A DNA stretch of 20,187 bases from an uncultured Rubrobacteraceae bacterium (GTDB lineage Bacteria; Actinomycetota; Rubrobacteria; Rubrobacterales; Rubrobacteraceae). Location: NCBI GenBank assembly GCA_902806105.1, contig CADCVI010000235.1:1-20187 (forward strand). The letters run 5' to 3'. Both the position numbers and the translations under genes were made by a program. How positions within the stretch are numbered: position 1 is the stretch's first letter; the number at the start of each line of letters is the position of its first letter. The notes under the pieces were generated by a model. The model did no database searches and was not told the origin of the DNA. It worked only from the letters and a program-made list of their open reading frames with translations. Of this stretch, positions 13,455-20,187 are shown piece after piece.

Positions 13455-13963
13455 GAAGGCCCCGCGGACGCGCAGGAGATGAGCAGGGCGGGCGTGAGGA
13501 GCCAGCGTAGCGCGGCGGTCTTCGGTCCGGGAGGCCCGTCGAAGGTCAGGCGCACGGCGCCGCCTTTCTTGATCCTCACGTCGGCCTCCGCGTCGCCGGC
13601 CAGCAGGTACGACACGAGCTCGTGCAGGCCGGGACGGTGCCCGACCACCGCTACGGCTCTCGACTCGGCGTAAGCTTCGAGCGCGAGCGCTGTCTGTTCC
13701 GGCGAAGACTCCGGCTCGAGGGCGGGGAACGCCTTGGGCTCGGGCCAGCCGTCGAGCCCGGCGAGGACCTCCGCCGTCTGCCACGCCCGCGCCAGGGGGC
13801 TGCTCAGCAGCGCGTCGACGGACGGCACGAGGCATCCGAGCCCACCGGCGACCTTCCGGAACTCGGCCTCCCCCTCCGGGGTGAGGGGACGGTCGCCGTC
13901 GTCCGGCCACAGCTCCGCGTCACGCTTGTGAGCGACGGCGTGGCGCACGACGTAGAGGTCCAC
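13451..13963 (-). CDS. SixA-like phosphohistidine phosphatase
   Basis: A 170-aa histidine-phosphatase superfamily protein. It has the RH signature early (Arg7-His8, in VVRHAVAHKRD), LSSPLARAWQTAE around residue 53 and a second catalytic His at 109 (VVGHRPGLHEL), a compact form like SixA, which removes phosphate from phosphohistidine in proteins. Start GTG 13963 lies four bases after the stop of the CYTH-CHAD gene with only a G-rich run in front, so translational coupling is likely. Its place at the end of a polyphosphate locus suggests it acts on a phosphohistidine formed there, for example on Ppk1, but this is inference. The stop overlaps the convergent 2H gene stop. Confidence 0.88.
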   Translation of the reverse strand: MDLYVVRHAVAHKRDAELWPDDGDRPLTPEGEAEFRKVAGGLGCLVPSVDALLSSPLARAWQTAEVLAGLDGWPEPKAFPALEPESSPEQTALALEAYAESRAVAVVGHRPGLHELVSYLLAGDAEADVRIKKGGAVRLTFDGPPGPKTAALRWLLTPALLISCASAGPS

Positions 13964-13967
13964 CCCC

Positions 13968-16052
13968 CTACTTGCCCTTCTTCTTGCCCTTGCCGGAGCC
14001 CTTGCGGGACTTCTCGGCGGCGCGGCTCTCCCCCTTCATAAGCTTCTCGAAGCCCTTCCACAGCTTGCCCCCGGCCAGGGCGCGATACTCCTTCGCGGCG
14101 GTCGACGACGTTCTGAGGGCCTCCGCCTCCGCGTGATAGCGCTGCGCCAGGAGGCCCATCGCGAAAACCGTCCGCTTGGGGAGCCTCGGGGTGGTGATGG
14201 CGATCTCGTGAAGGAGGTCCGCCGCAACGATGACGTCCTGATGACGTCCCAGGGAATCTTGCACGGCCTTGAGGGGTTTCACGAGCTTACCTGTAGCCTC
14301 CTCGCCGTACACCCCGGAGAAAAACTCGAGAGCATAGCGCAGGCGCTTCCCCTTCTTGCGCAGTTCGTGGTAATCCTCGGGGCGGGAACCCTCGTGCAGC
14401 CTGCCCGCTGCCTTGCTCCACGCACGGTAGCGCCGGCCGAGAAGGGCTGGCGCTGCCTCCAGGACGGGCGCGTCGGCGGCGGGTGCCTCGGAGGAGCCGT
14501 TGGTAGAGGGTGCGCCCGTGATCCCCCCGCCCCCAGACCCCTCTGGGCCACGACGAAGCATCTCGGCGAACGAGGACTCGAACCGGTCGTAGCGGTCGGA
14601 GTCGAGGGTTTCGAGAAGACGCTTGCGCGCCGCCTCTCGCCGCTCCCCGAGGCCGGTCACGATGGCGGCGAGCGCCTCGACCTCCTCCTGGTCTCCGCCG
14701 CCCACCCCCTTTATCTCTTCGATCTGGACGTCGAGGTCGCGGACGGCCCCCAGGGAGCCCGCGAAGTGGCGCAGCTCCTCGCGCAGCCAGCGGCTACGCT
14801 CCGGCAGCACGTCCTCGAAGAGCTTCATCGCGGCCCGGAGCCTGCGGGTGGCGACCCGCATGTCGTGAAGCTCCTCCGCGTCCTCGCCGAGCCGGGTGCC
14901 CGGCTCGTGCGAACCCATGACGGCGAACTGCTTGCGCAGCACCGCGAACGCCATCTCCCCGAGAGATAGGGAGGCGTCCACCCCTGTCGGCCCGTAGTCC
15001 TCCCGACTCTCCGGGCTCAACCCGGTCGCGAAGATGCCCGCCTCGTACTTCGAGATCCTGGCCGGCCGCAGCCCGAGCGAGACCTCCATCTCCTTGACGA
15101 AGCCCCGGAGCCTGCGGTCCGAGGCAGCCCCGGCGTCGACCTCGACCTCCACGCGCGTGAGCCCTGTCGACTCCTCGGCCTCGCCGAACGGTATCTCGGA
15201 GGAATCGAGCACGACCTCCCCGACGCGGCCACTCCCCCCGACGCCGGACGCGCCATCCCCGGATACCTCGCGCACGTTACCCGACGCATCCTGAACGATC
15301 TCGCCGTTCGACGAACCGCTCGTCGCTCCTTCGGAAGCCTCGACGGCGAGGCTCAACGGGAAGGTCTTGCGGCTGGTGCGGACCTGAAAGATCTTCCCGG
15401 CCTCGCGGTCGCCGAGCAGGAGGCGCAACTTCTCACCAACCGGCCCCCTGGACTTGCGCAGCGTCCCGATCTCGGCGTCTTTGAGGGGCTCGGAGATCTC
15501 ACGCCGGCGCCGGAGGTTGCCCTCCGCCCCCGAGAGGGACTTCATCGTGGCCTCGGTCCCGCTTCTGGCCTCGCGGATGCGCAGGGCGTAGCCGGCACGG
15601 TACAGCCGCCAATCCCCGGTGTCGTAGTAGCCGTCGACGAGGTCGTCGCTCGAAACCGTTCCGAGGACCACCCCGGAACCCACGGCCGACTCCCTGAGCC
15701 AACCCTCCACGGCACCGAGATCATCGGCGTCGAACTGCCACTCGACCTCCTGGTGGTCCTTCCCCGCCGGCGCCTTCTGGCCGCCCTTCGCGCCCCGACT
15801 CCCCGCGCCGGCCCGTCCCCCGCTCGGCTTCCGCCCGGTCCCGGAGGAGGTCCGCTTCCCGCCCGTCGTCCCCTTATCGGTCCCGGAAGCCCGGGAGGAG
15901 CGCCGCGAGGGAGAGGACGTTGAACCTGTACCCGCGTCCTCGGATGCTTCTGGCCCCTGAGCCGTCTCCGCCGCAGCGTCCGTGCTGCGTGCCGCTTCCG
16001 GCTCCTGCGCGGTCTCCGTAGCCGAGGCCTTCCCCGTGGCCTGCTCCGCCAT
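13968..16052 (-). CDS. CYTH-CHAD domain protein with disordered N-terminus
   Basis: A 694-aa protein. Residues 1-100 are low-complexity Ala/Thr/Gly/Ser/Lys, likely disordered. A CYTH (triphosphate tunnel) domain spans about 100-345 and a CHAD helical domain about 360-670; the end is a basic tail (KGSGKGKKKGK). CYTH enzymes act on inorganic triphosphate or similar, and CHAD domains bind polyphosphate. In CYTH the opening ExExK motif reads EVEWQ (102-106), with Gln for Lys, and a Gly/Ser-rich insertion lies at about 240-280, so its catalysis may be altered. CHAD shows both repeats of the H-x-x-R pattern: HDMR (396-399) and HELR (562-565). AGGAG lies five bases before ATG 16052. It is followed four bases later by the SixA-like gene and preceded, 326 bases upstream, by ppk1. 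This supports a polyphosphate role. Confidence 0.9.
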   Translation of the reverse strand: MAEQATGKASATETAQEPEAARSTDAAAETAQGPEASEDAGTGSTSSPSRRSSRASGTDKGTTGGKRTSSGTGRKPSGGRAGAGSRGAKGGQKAPAGKDHQEVEWQFDADDLGAVEGWLRESAVGSGVVLGTVSSDDLVDGYYDTGDWRLYRAGYALRIREARSGTEATMKSLSGAEGNLRRRREISEPLKDAEIGTLRKSRGPVGEKLRLLLGDREAGKIFQVRTSRKTFPLSLAVEASEGATSGSSNGEIVQDASGNVREVSGDGASGVGGSGRVGEVVLDSSEIPFGEAEESTGLTRVEVEVDAGAASDRRLRGFVKEMEVSLGLRPARISKYEAGIFATGLSPESREDYGPTGVDASLSLGEMAFAVLRKQFAVMGSHEPGTRLGEDAEELHDMRVATRRLRAAMKLFEDVLPERSRWLREELRHFAGSLGAVRDLDVQIEEIKGVGGGDQEEVEALAAIVTGLGERREAARKRLLETLDSDRYDRFESSFAEMLRRGPEGSGGGGITGAPSTNGSSEAPAADAPVLEAAPALLGRRYRAWSKAAGRLHEGSRPEDYHELRKKGKRLRYALEFFSGVYGEEATGKLVKPLKAVQDSLGRHQDVIVAADLLHEIAITTPRLPKRTVFAMGLLAQRYHAEAEALRTSSTAAKEYRALAGGKLWKGFEKLMKGESRAAEKSRKGSGKGKKKGK

Positions 16053-16065
16053 GAACGCTCCTATC

Positions 16066-16098
16066 CCTGAATTAACTAGAAATTAACCTGAAAGTAAT
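16066..16098 (-). promoter_or_regulatory. 11-bp-period direct repeats, candidate Pho-type box
   Basis: On the plus strand ATTAAC occurs at 16071-16076 and 16082-16087, and a diverged AGTAAT at 16093-16098, each offset by 11 bases and preceded by GA-rich sequence. Tandem units with an 11-bp period are the form bound by PhoB/PhoP-type regulators. The site lies 14-46 bases upstream of the CYTH-CHAD start. Phosphate-starvation control of polyphosphate genes would make sense. The match is to period and context only, not to a verified consensus. Confidence 0.4.
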
Positions 16099-16378
16099 GT
16101 AGCACACGTGGGAACGCGGACCTACGAAGGCACGAGCACCGCGTCCAAAGGTTGCGCAGCGCCCCCGCAGCGTTACCGCGCGTCGTATCCACGTCTCTGT
16201 GGTTTGTGGGCTGGATAGGTCGAGACCGGGTTCGGCGACGAGATATTACCCCGAACATCGAGCTTGATGGGGCCGTAATGACCCCGTCACCGGATCCTCT
16301 AGATGGCTGTGGCGTAGTGCTGGGGAACCTCCCTCCGCCAGCTGGTGTACCCGCGGCCCTCCGTCCTCAGAGAAGCAC
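16099..16378. other. intergenic region between ppk1 and the CYTH-CHAD gene
   Basis: About 280 bases without a convincing gene. Weak stems exist (GTTCGG with CCGAAC near 16228-16256; GGGG with CCCC around a CCGTAATGA loop near 16270) but none is strong enough to call a terminator. Its length suggests the CYTH-CHAD/sixA pair can be transcribed from its own promoter rather than only from ppk1. Confidence 0.5.
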
Positions 16379-18475
16379 CTAGAGCGGCTCTGAGAGGAGT
16401 AGGGCCTGGCTGTCCAGTATCTCCTCACCCTCCTTCGGGCGGCGGCGCTCGTAAGAGCCGTCGGGCTTCAGCTCCCAGGCGTTCGCCGTATCGTCGAGCT
16501 GGAGGTCGAAGAGGCGCCGTATCTTCTCGCGGTGGCGCGCCTCTCGCAGGGGGAACATCGTCTCGATCCTGCGGTTGAGGTTGCGCTGCATGAGGTCCGC
16601 CGAGCCGAGGTAGATCTTCTCGTCGTCGGCCCCGAACGAGAACGCCCTCGCGTGCTCCAGGAAGCGCCCCACGAGCGAGAGCACCCGGATGTTCTCGCTT
16701 ATCCCCGGGAGGCCCGGCTTCAAGCAGCAGATGCCCCGGATGATCATCTCGATCTTCACGCCGGCCTGCGAGGCGAGATAAAGCTCCTCGATGATCTCCG
16801 GGTCCGTCAGGTTGTTCATCTTGAAGGAGATCCTGGCGGGCTCTCCGCCCTTGGCCTTCTCCACCTCCGCCCGGATAAGCTCCATGAACCCCCGGCGCAT
16901 GGAGATCGGGGCGACGAGCAGCTCGTTGAACTCCTCCTGTTCGGAGTAGCCGGTGAGGTAGTTGAAGAGGTCGGTCCCGTCCTCGGCGATCTTCGGGTCG
17001 TCCGTGAAGTACGAGAAGTCCGTGTAGACGCGGGCGGTGCCGGGGTTGTAGTTGCCCGTGCCCATGTGGACGTAGCGCCTGAGCCCGGGCCTCTCCCCGC
17101 CCTCCCGGCGTACCACGAGGCACATCTTCGCGTGCGTCTTGAATCCCACGATCCCGTAGGCCACGTGTACGCCGCGCGCCTCCAGTTGCCTCGCCCATAC
17201 GATGTTCGGTTCCTCGTCGAAACGGGCCTTCAGCTCCACGAGCACGGCGACCTGCGTCTGCTCGTCGCGAGCCCCCTTCAGGGCCTCGATGATCGGCGAG
17301 TTAGACCCGACCCTATACAGGGTCTGCTTCACGGCGAGGACGTCCGGGTCGTCCGCCGCCGCCCGCACGAACTCCACCACCGGGGCGAACGAATCGTACG
17401 GATGGTAAAGCAGGACGTCGCCCTCCCGAATCGCGTAGGTGATAGAACGGGCCGATCGGATCTCGGGCGGCACCCTGGGCGTGAGGGGCGGGTAGAGCAG
17501 GTCGCCCCGGTCGAGGTGCGTCAGCTCGTCGAGGTCGCCAAGCCCCAGAGGTTCCGACGCCGCGAAGACCGAGCCGGCGTCGACCCCGAGGTTCTCGGTA
17601 AGCCACTCGCGCAGCCACTTGGGCATCGAGTCCGCGACCATCAGCCTCACGCTCTGGCCGAACCAGCGTCCCTCCAGCTCGTCCTCTATAACCTGCAGGA
17701 GATCGCTCGCCTCGTCCTCCTCTATAACCAGGTCGGCGTTGCGCGTCACCTGGAAGACGTGGCTCGACAGGATCTCCTTCCCCGGAAAGAGCTCGTCGAG
17801 GTTCGCCGCGATAACCTCCTCGACGCGCACGAGCTGTACCTCCTCGTGCTTGCCGGGCACCGGCTCGGTCTCCGGCGCCTCCGTGGGCGGTACCTTCAGG
17901 AAACGACGTATGGAGATCGGCACCTTGATGCGCGCCATGAGCTCCCGTCCCTCGTCCCGTATGACGACGAGCAGGTTCAGGGAGAGGTTGGAGATGTGCG
18001 GGAAGGGGTGAGCCGGGTCTATGGCGAGGGGCGTGAGGATAGGCAAGATATCCCGGGCGAACATCTCCCGGAGCTCCTTCTTCTCCCTCCGGCCGATCGT
18101 CTTGTAGGGGACGATCTTGATCCCCTCCTCGTCCAACGCGGGCAGGAGCTGTTCCCTCAGGATCTCCCGTTGCTCGGCGAGAAAGCCCGCGGTGTGCTGG
18201 TAGATGCGCCCCAGTTGCTCCTCGGGGGTCATACCGTCCGGGACCGGGTTCGGCAGCTCGGCGACGACCTGCTGCTGGAGACCGGAGACCCGGATCATGA
18301 AGAACTCGTCGAGGTTGGTCTCGGAGATCGAGACGAACCTGACCCTCTCCAGCAGCGGGTGCCTCGGATCCCTGGCCTGAGCCAGGACCCGCTCGTTGAA
18401 GCCAAGCCAGGAAAGCTCCCGGTTTATGTACAGCGACGGGTCAGAAAGGCTCGTGGTCTTCTCGGCAATGCTCAA
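16379..18475 (-). CDS. ppk1: polyphosphate kinase 1
   Basis: A 698-aa enzyme that reversibly moves the terminal phosphate of ATP to a growing polyphosphate chain, usually membrane-associated or cytoplasmic. The N-terminal domain begins YINRELSWLGFNERVLAQA, typical of Ppk1. The catalytic half has KQTLYR near 383, GFKTHAKM with the autophosphorylated-type His448, the HMGTGNYNPGTARVYTD block near 470, and EHARAFSFG with a second His near 608, corresponding to the paired active-site histidines known in the family. Length is normal (about 690-720). The start is TTG 18475 with GGGAG seven bases upstream. It lies 57 bases after ppx, so an operon is likely. Confidence 0.97.
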   Translation of the reverse strand: MSIAEKTTSLSDPSLYINRELSWLGFNERVLAQARDPRHPLLERVRFVSISETNLDEFFMIRVSGLQQQVVAELPNPVPDGMTPEEQLGRIYQHTAGFLAEQREILREQLLPALDEEGIKIVPYKTIGRREKKELREMFARDILPILTPLAIDPAHPFPHISNLSLNLLVVIRDEGRELMARIKVPISIRRFLKVPPTEAPETEPVPGKHEEVQLVRVEEVIAANLDELFPGKEILSSHVFQVTRNADLVIEEDEASDLLQVIEDELEGRWFGQSVRLMVADSMPKWLREWLTENLGVDAGSVFAASEPLGLGDLDELTHLDRGDLLYPPLTPRVPPEIRSARSITYAIREGDVLLYHPYDSFAPVVEFVRAAADDPDVLAVKQTLYRVGSNSPIIEALKGARDEQTQVAVLVELKARFDEEPNIVWARQLEARGVHVAYGIVGFKTHAKMCLVVRREGGERPGLRRYVHMGTGNYNPGTARVYTDFSYFTDDPKIAEDGTDLFNYLTGYSEQEEFNELLVAPISMRRGFMELIRAEVEKAKGGEPARISFKMNNLTDPEIIEELYLASQAGVKIEMIIRGICCLKPGLPGISENIRVLSLVGRFLEHARAFSFGADDEKIYLGSADLMQRNLNRRIETMFPLREARHREKIRRLFDLQLDDTANAWELKPDGSYERRRPKEGEEILDSQALLLSEPL

Positions 18476-18509
18476 TCCATGTCTCCCTGTTCGGGTCTCC
18501 CTCTCCGTC

Positions 18510-18562
18510 CTTACCCGCTTCTTCGGTAAGAGCTACTCGCTCTTGCCCGCTTCTTCCGTAAG
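18510..18562 (-). repeat. 21-bp tandem duplication at the end of ppx
   Basis: CTTGCCCGCTTCTTCCGTAAG (18542-18562) encodes the last residues of Ppx (LTEEAGK on the minus strand). CTTACCCGCTTCTTCGGTAAG (18510-18530) repeats it 32 bases away with two mismatches, beyond the stop codon. This looks like a local duplication of the gene's 3' end that left a vestigial copy in the ppx-ppk1 gap. Confidence 0.75.
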
Positions 18563-19432
18563 GGCGAGGATCGCACCCTCCCTGATGCCACCCCGCGCTA
18601 CGGTAAGCGACGACTTCTCGTAACGCTCCAGGATCGCGGCCAGCGTCGCCGCCGCCGCTGGCAATACCCGCGCACGCTCGGGCGCGAGCCCCTCCTCCCG
18701 CGCCAGGAACGCCGTCGGTCTCTCCGCGAGCTCCTCGGCGAGCTTCTTGAGCCTCCCCGCCGTCAACTCGTCCCGCGTCACCTTAAGGATCGCCCGCGCG
18801 GAGCCCCCGATAGCGACGACCGCCGTCCCTTTGGGCAGCTCCCAGTCGGGCAGCATCTCCGGCACGACCTTCCTCAGGGTCTTGAGCTCCTTGGGACGCG
18901 GCCGGTCGCCGGCCGAGAACCGCTCGGTGGTGCGGTTGGAGCCCAGCGGAAGAGAGATCTGCTTCTGCGCCCCCTCGGCAGCATCCCCGAGAATAAGCTG
19001 CGCGGACCCGCCGCCGAGGTCCACCACGAGCGCCGGAGCCTCCCATACGTAACCCTCCCCGAGCGCCGAAACGGCACCGCGGAAGCCCAGATCCGCCTCC
19101 TCGTCGCCGGAGATGAGCCGCATCTCCAGACCCGACGTCCTGCGGACCTCCTCGACGAGATCCTGACCGTTCGCCGCATCTCGCACGGCGCTCGTCGCCA
19201 GGATCATGGGCTCGGGTGCCCCGTTCATCCCCGCCACCATGCCAAACAGCTTGATGGCCTCCGCGGCCAGCGGTATTCTCCTCTCCTCGATCTTTCCGGT
19301 CTTGTCCACCCCGGCTCCGAGACGGGCCGAGAACTTCTCCCCCGTCACCGGCAGGACCGCTCCGTTCTCCACCTCCCCGACCAGAAGATGGATCGTGTTG
19401 GATCCCACGTCTATAACGGCCTGCGGGCTCAA
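18533..19432 (-). CDS. ppx: Ppx/GppA family exopolyphosphatase
   Basis: A 299-aa phosphatase of the sugar-kinase/Hsp70-fold family that removes terminal phosphates from polyphosphate or pppGpp. It shows the first phosphate loop AVIDVGSNTIHLLVGE, the catalytic SGDEEADLGFRGA (the Glu of EEA), and the second loop VVDLGGGSAQLILG; it is the short form with only the N-terminal two lobes, as seen in actinobacterial enzymes. I chose TTG 19432 because the family begins only a few residues before VIDVGSNT. The in-frame GTG 19456 has GGAGG 15 bases away, too far. TTG 19432 overlaps the stop of a possible 12-residue leader peptide as TTGA. It is first in the polyphosphate locus and divergent from the ferredoxin gene. 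Exopolyphosphatase is more likely than GppA given ppk1 next door. Confidence 0.9.
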   Translation of the reverse strand: MSPQAVIDVGSNTIHLLVGEVENGAVLPVTGEKFSARLGAGVDKTGKIEERRIPLAAEAIKLFGMVAGMNGAPEPMILATSAVRDAANGQDLVEEVRRTSGLEMRLISGDEEADLGFRGAVSALGEGYVWEAPALVVDLGGGSAQLILGDAAEGAQKQISLPLGSNRTTERFSAGDRPRPKELKTLRKVVPEMLPDWELPKGTAVVAIGGSARAILKVTRDELTAGRLKKLAEELAERPTAFLAREEGLAPERARVLPAAAATLAAILERYEKSSLTVARGGIREGAILALTEEAGKSE

Positions 19433-19467
19433 AACCCGACCCCCCGGCCCCCGCACTCGAAGATCAT
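19429..19467 (-). CDS. possible 12-residue leader peptide before ppx
   Basis: ATG 19467, with GGAGG (19472-19476) four bases upstream, opens a 12-codon frame (MIFECGGRGVGF) whose TGA overlaps the ppx TTG start as TTGA. The only good ribosome site in the region serves this frame and not ppx, so coupling to ppx is plausible. It could equally be chance; no other evidence supports it. Confidence 0.3.
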   Translation of the reverse strand: MIFECGGRGVGF

Positions 19468-19536
19468 CCGTCCTCCACCCTCCAACATTGCGCCGTGTTC
19501 GACCTCAAGCCCCATCTTACTCTTCCGTCGAGATCA

Positions 19537-19545
19537 TGGTATAAG
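19537..19545 (+). promoter_or_regulatory. extended -10 promoter of the ferredoxin gene
   Basis: TGGTATAAG matches an extended -10 element (TG-n-TATAAT type). A weak -35, TTACTC, lies at 19517-19522 with a 17-bp spacer. Transcription would begin near 19552, about 70 bases before the proposed start codon. Confidence 0.5.
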
Positions 19546-19553
19546 TCGCCTAT

Positions 19554-19568
19554 TGGGAATCGTTCTCA
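19554..19568. promoter_or_regulatory. Fur-family-like palindrome at the ferredoxin start site
   Basis: TGGGAATCGTTCTCA is an imperfect palindrome; its complement TGAGAACGATTCCCA aligns with the 7-1-7 Fur/Zur pattern TGATAAT-N-ATTATCA at 10 of 14 arm positions. It overlaps the predicted transcription start of the [2Fe-2S] protein gene, so metal-dependent repression is a reasonable hypothesis. No other binding site or regulator gene is visible here. Confidence 0.3.
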
Positions 19569-19622
19569 CTTACTGGAGACGTCGCCGGCCTCACGCGCCG
19601 GGACTGGATACGGAGGTTTGCC

Positions 19623-20024
19623 ATCTCCCGGAAGAAGAAGTTCAAGAAGGGCCATGAGGGAGCCGTTGCGGTATCCGAGAAGGGTCCGGCTGCGAAGATA
19701 CGGGACTACGAGTCGCACGTCCTGGTTTGTACCGGCGGCGACTGCAAGAAGCGTGGGGCAAAGGACGTGAGGAAGACGCTAAAGGAAGAGATAAGGTCTT
19801 CCGGCCTCCTCGGGGAGGTTCGAACCGACACCGTCGGGTGCCTCGGCCTCTGCAAACACGGCCCCAACGCCGTCGTCTACGACGGGGCCGAGCCCAAGGG
19901 GACCTGGTACATCGGTTTGCGTGAGAAAGACGTCCCGGAGGTCGTCGAGGAGCACCTGAGCAACGGTGCCCCCGTCCGGCGGCTCGCCGCCGAGCGTCGC
20001 CCCCGCAGAAACGGGAAGAAGTAG
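19623..20024 (+). CDS. thioredoxin-like [2Fe-2S] ferredoxin, apparently ATC start
   Basis: A 133-aa protein, probably an electron carrier or Fe-S partner in the cytoplasm. Cluster ligands are Cys36 and Cys41 (CTGGDC) and Cys73 and Cys77 (GCLGLC), the C-x4-C / C-x3-C pattern of thioredoxin-like ferredoxins and NuoE. After the ligands comes NAVVYDG and GTWYIGL, as in the family, then a basic C-terminal tail (RRPRRNGKK) and a basic N-terminus (SRKKKFKKG). No ATG, GTG or TTG exists in frame between the upstream stop at 19542 and the first ligands; the first is GTG 19767, which would remove Cys36 and Cys41. GGAGG (19612-19616) sits six bases before ATC 19623, so I take ATC as the start. Divergent from ppx. 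Confidence 0.8.
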   Translation: MSRKKKFKKGHEGAVAVSEKGPAAKIRDYESHVLVCTGGDCKKRGAKDVRKTLKEEIRSSGLLGEVRTDTVGCLGLCKHGPNAVVYDGAEPKGTWYIGLREKDVPEVVEEHLSNGAPVRRLAAERRPRRNGKK

Positions 20025-20116
20025 CCCCCGAAAGGACAGCGCGCCCAGCAAAACCTGTACCGCACGCCGAAACCAGAGCACGCAGCCTGCGCCTCGGTCA
20101 GGTCGGAGAGCAAGGG

Positions 20117-20149
20117 GAGGGGGCGGCCCCATCCGGGACCGCCCCCCTC
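20117..20149 (+). terminator. terminator hairpin after the ferredoxin gene
   Basis: GGGGGCGGCCCC (20119-20130) pairs with GGGACCGCCCCC (20135-20146) with one mismatch and a 4-nt loop, flanked by GAG/CTC-like bases. It begins about 92 bases past the stop. The following CTCTCTCCC has few Ts. Nothing else is seen in 20025-20187. Confidence 0.75.
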
Positions 20150-20187
20150 TCTCCCGGTGCCTCGCCGCCGTTTGCTGCTGCTCCGGG

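Noticed and set aside
16532..18529. Plus-strand 665-aa open frame
   Set aside because: Antisense to ppk1, without motifs or a ribosome site.
19495..19770. 91-aa plus-strand frame with a TTG at 19618 two bases after GGAGG
   Set aside because: It is out of frame with the cysteine-containing ferredoxin and is Arg/Ser-rich without motifs; spacing from the ribosome site to that TTG is too short.

Overview
The window is strongly GC-rich chromosomal DNA with long antisense open frames, GTG/TTG starts, short intergenic gaps and hairpins without U-tracts. The gene set (Ppk1, short Ppx, CYTH-CHAD protein, single-chain pyruvate carboxylase, very short cysteine-rich hypothetical proteins) suggests a high-GC actinobacterium, and the overall style resembles Rubrobacter. 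That taxonomic guess is from memory of gene content, not from a search. I see no tRNA, rRNA, CRISPR array, transposase or phage gene.

Layout. (1) 1-3171: a divergent sugar-type module. A LacI-family regulator (+) faces a YbjJ-like MFS permease (-), and a perfect 14-bp palindrome lies between them. Downstream of the permease is a small protein with three VPGYG repeats. (2) 3172-4457: a hairpin-rich convergent gap, then three small minus-strand genes of unknown function (141, 99 and 62 aa), one with a zinc-ribbon cysteine pattern. (3) 4458-7741: a divergent control region and a 984-aa soluble sensor with the order LOV-PAS-GAF-PAS-HisKA_3-HATPase-REC-LuxR HTH. This is a complete blue-light two-component pathway in one chain and the most striking gene here. 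(4) 7742-12378: a 16-bp-stem terminator, pyruvate carboxylase (-) and a metallo-beta-lactamase-fold hydrolase (-). (5) 12572-13454: a 50-aa basic protein and a 2H phosphoesterase (+), whose stop interlocks with that of the convergent SixA gene. (6) 13451-19432, all minus: a polyphosphate locus in the order ppx, ppk1, CYTH-CHAD, sixA-like. (7) 19457-20187: a divergent thioredoxin-like [2Fe-2S] ferredoxin gene that lacks any ATG/GTG/TTG before its cysteine ligands and appears to start at ATC. A strong hairpin follows it.

How the genes fit together: the polyphosphate genes cover synthesis (Ppk1), hydrolysis (Ppx), polyP binding (CHAD) and a phosphohistidine phosphatase (SixA-like). An 11-bp-period direct repeat resembling a Pho box precedes the CYTH-CHAD gene. 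Pyruvate carboxylase replenishes oxaloacetate. The LOV kinase, which carries its own DNA-binding domain, may control its own divergent promoter region and the small unknown genes beside it. All regulatory assignments are inferences from sequence pattern and position.
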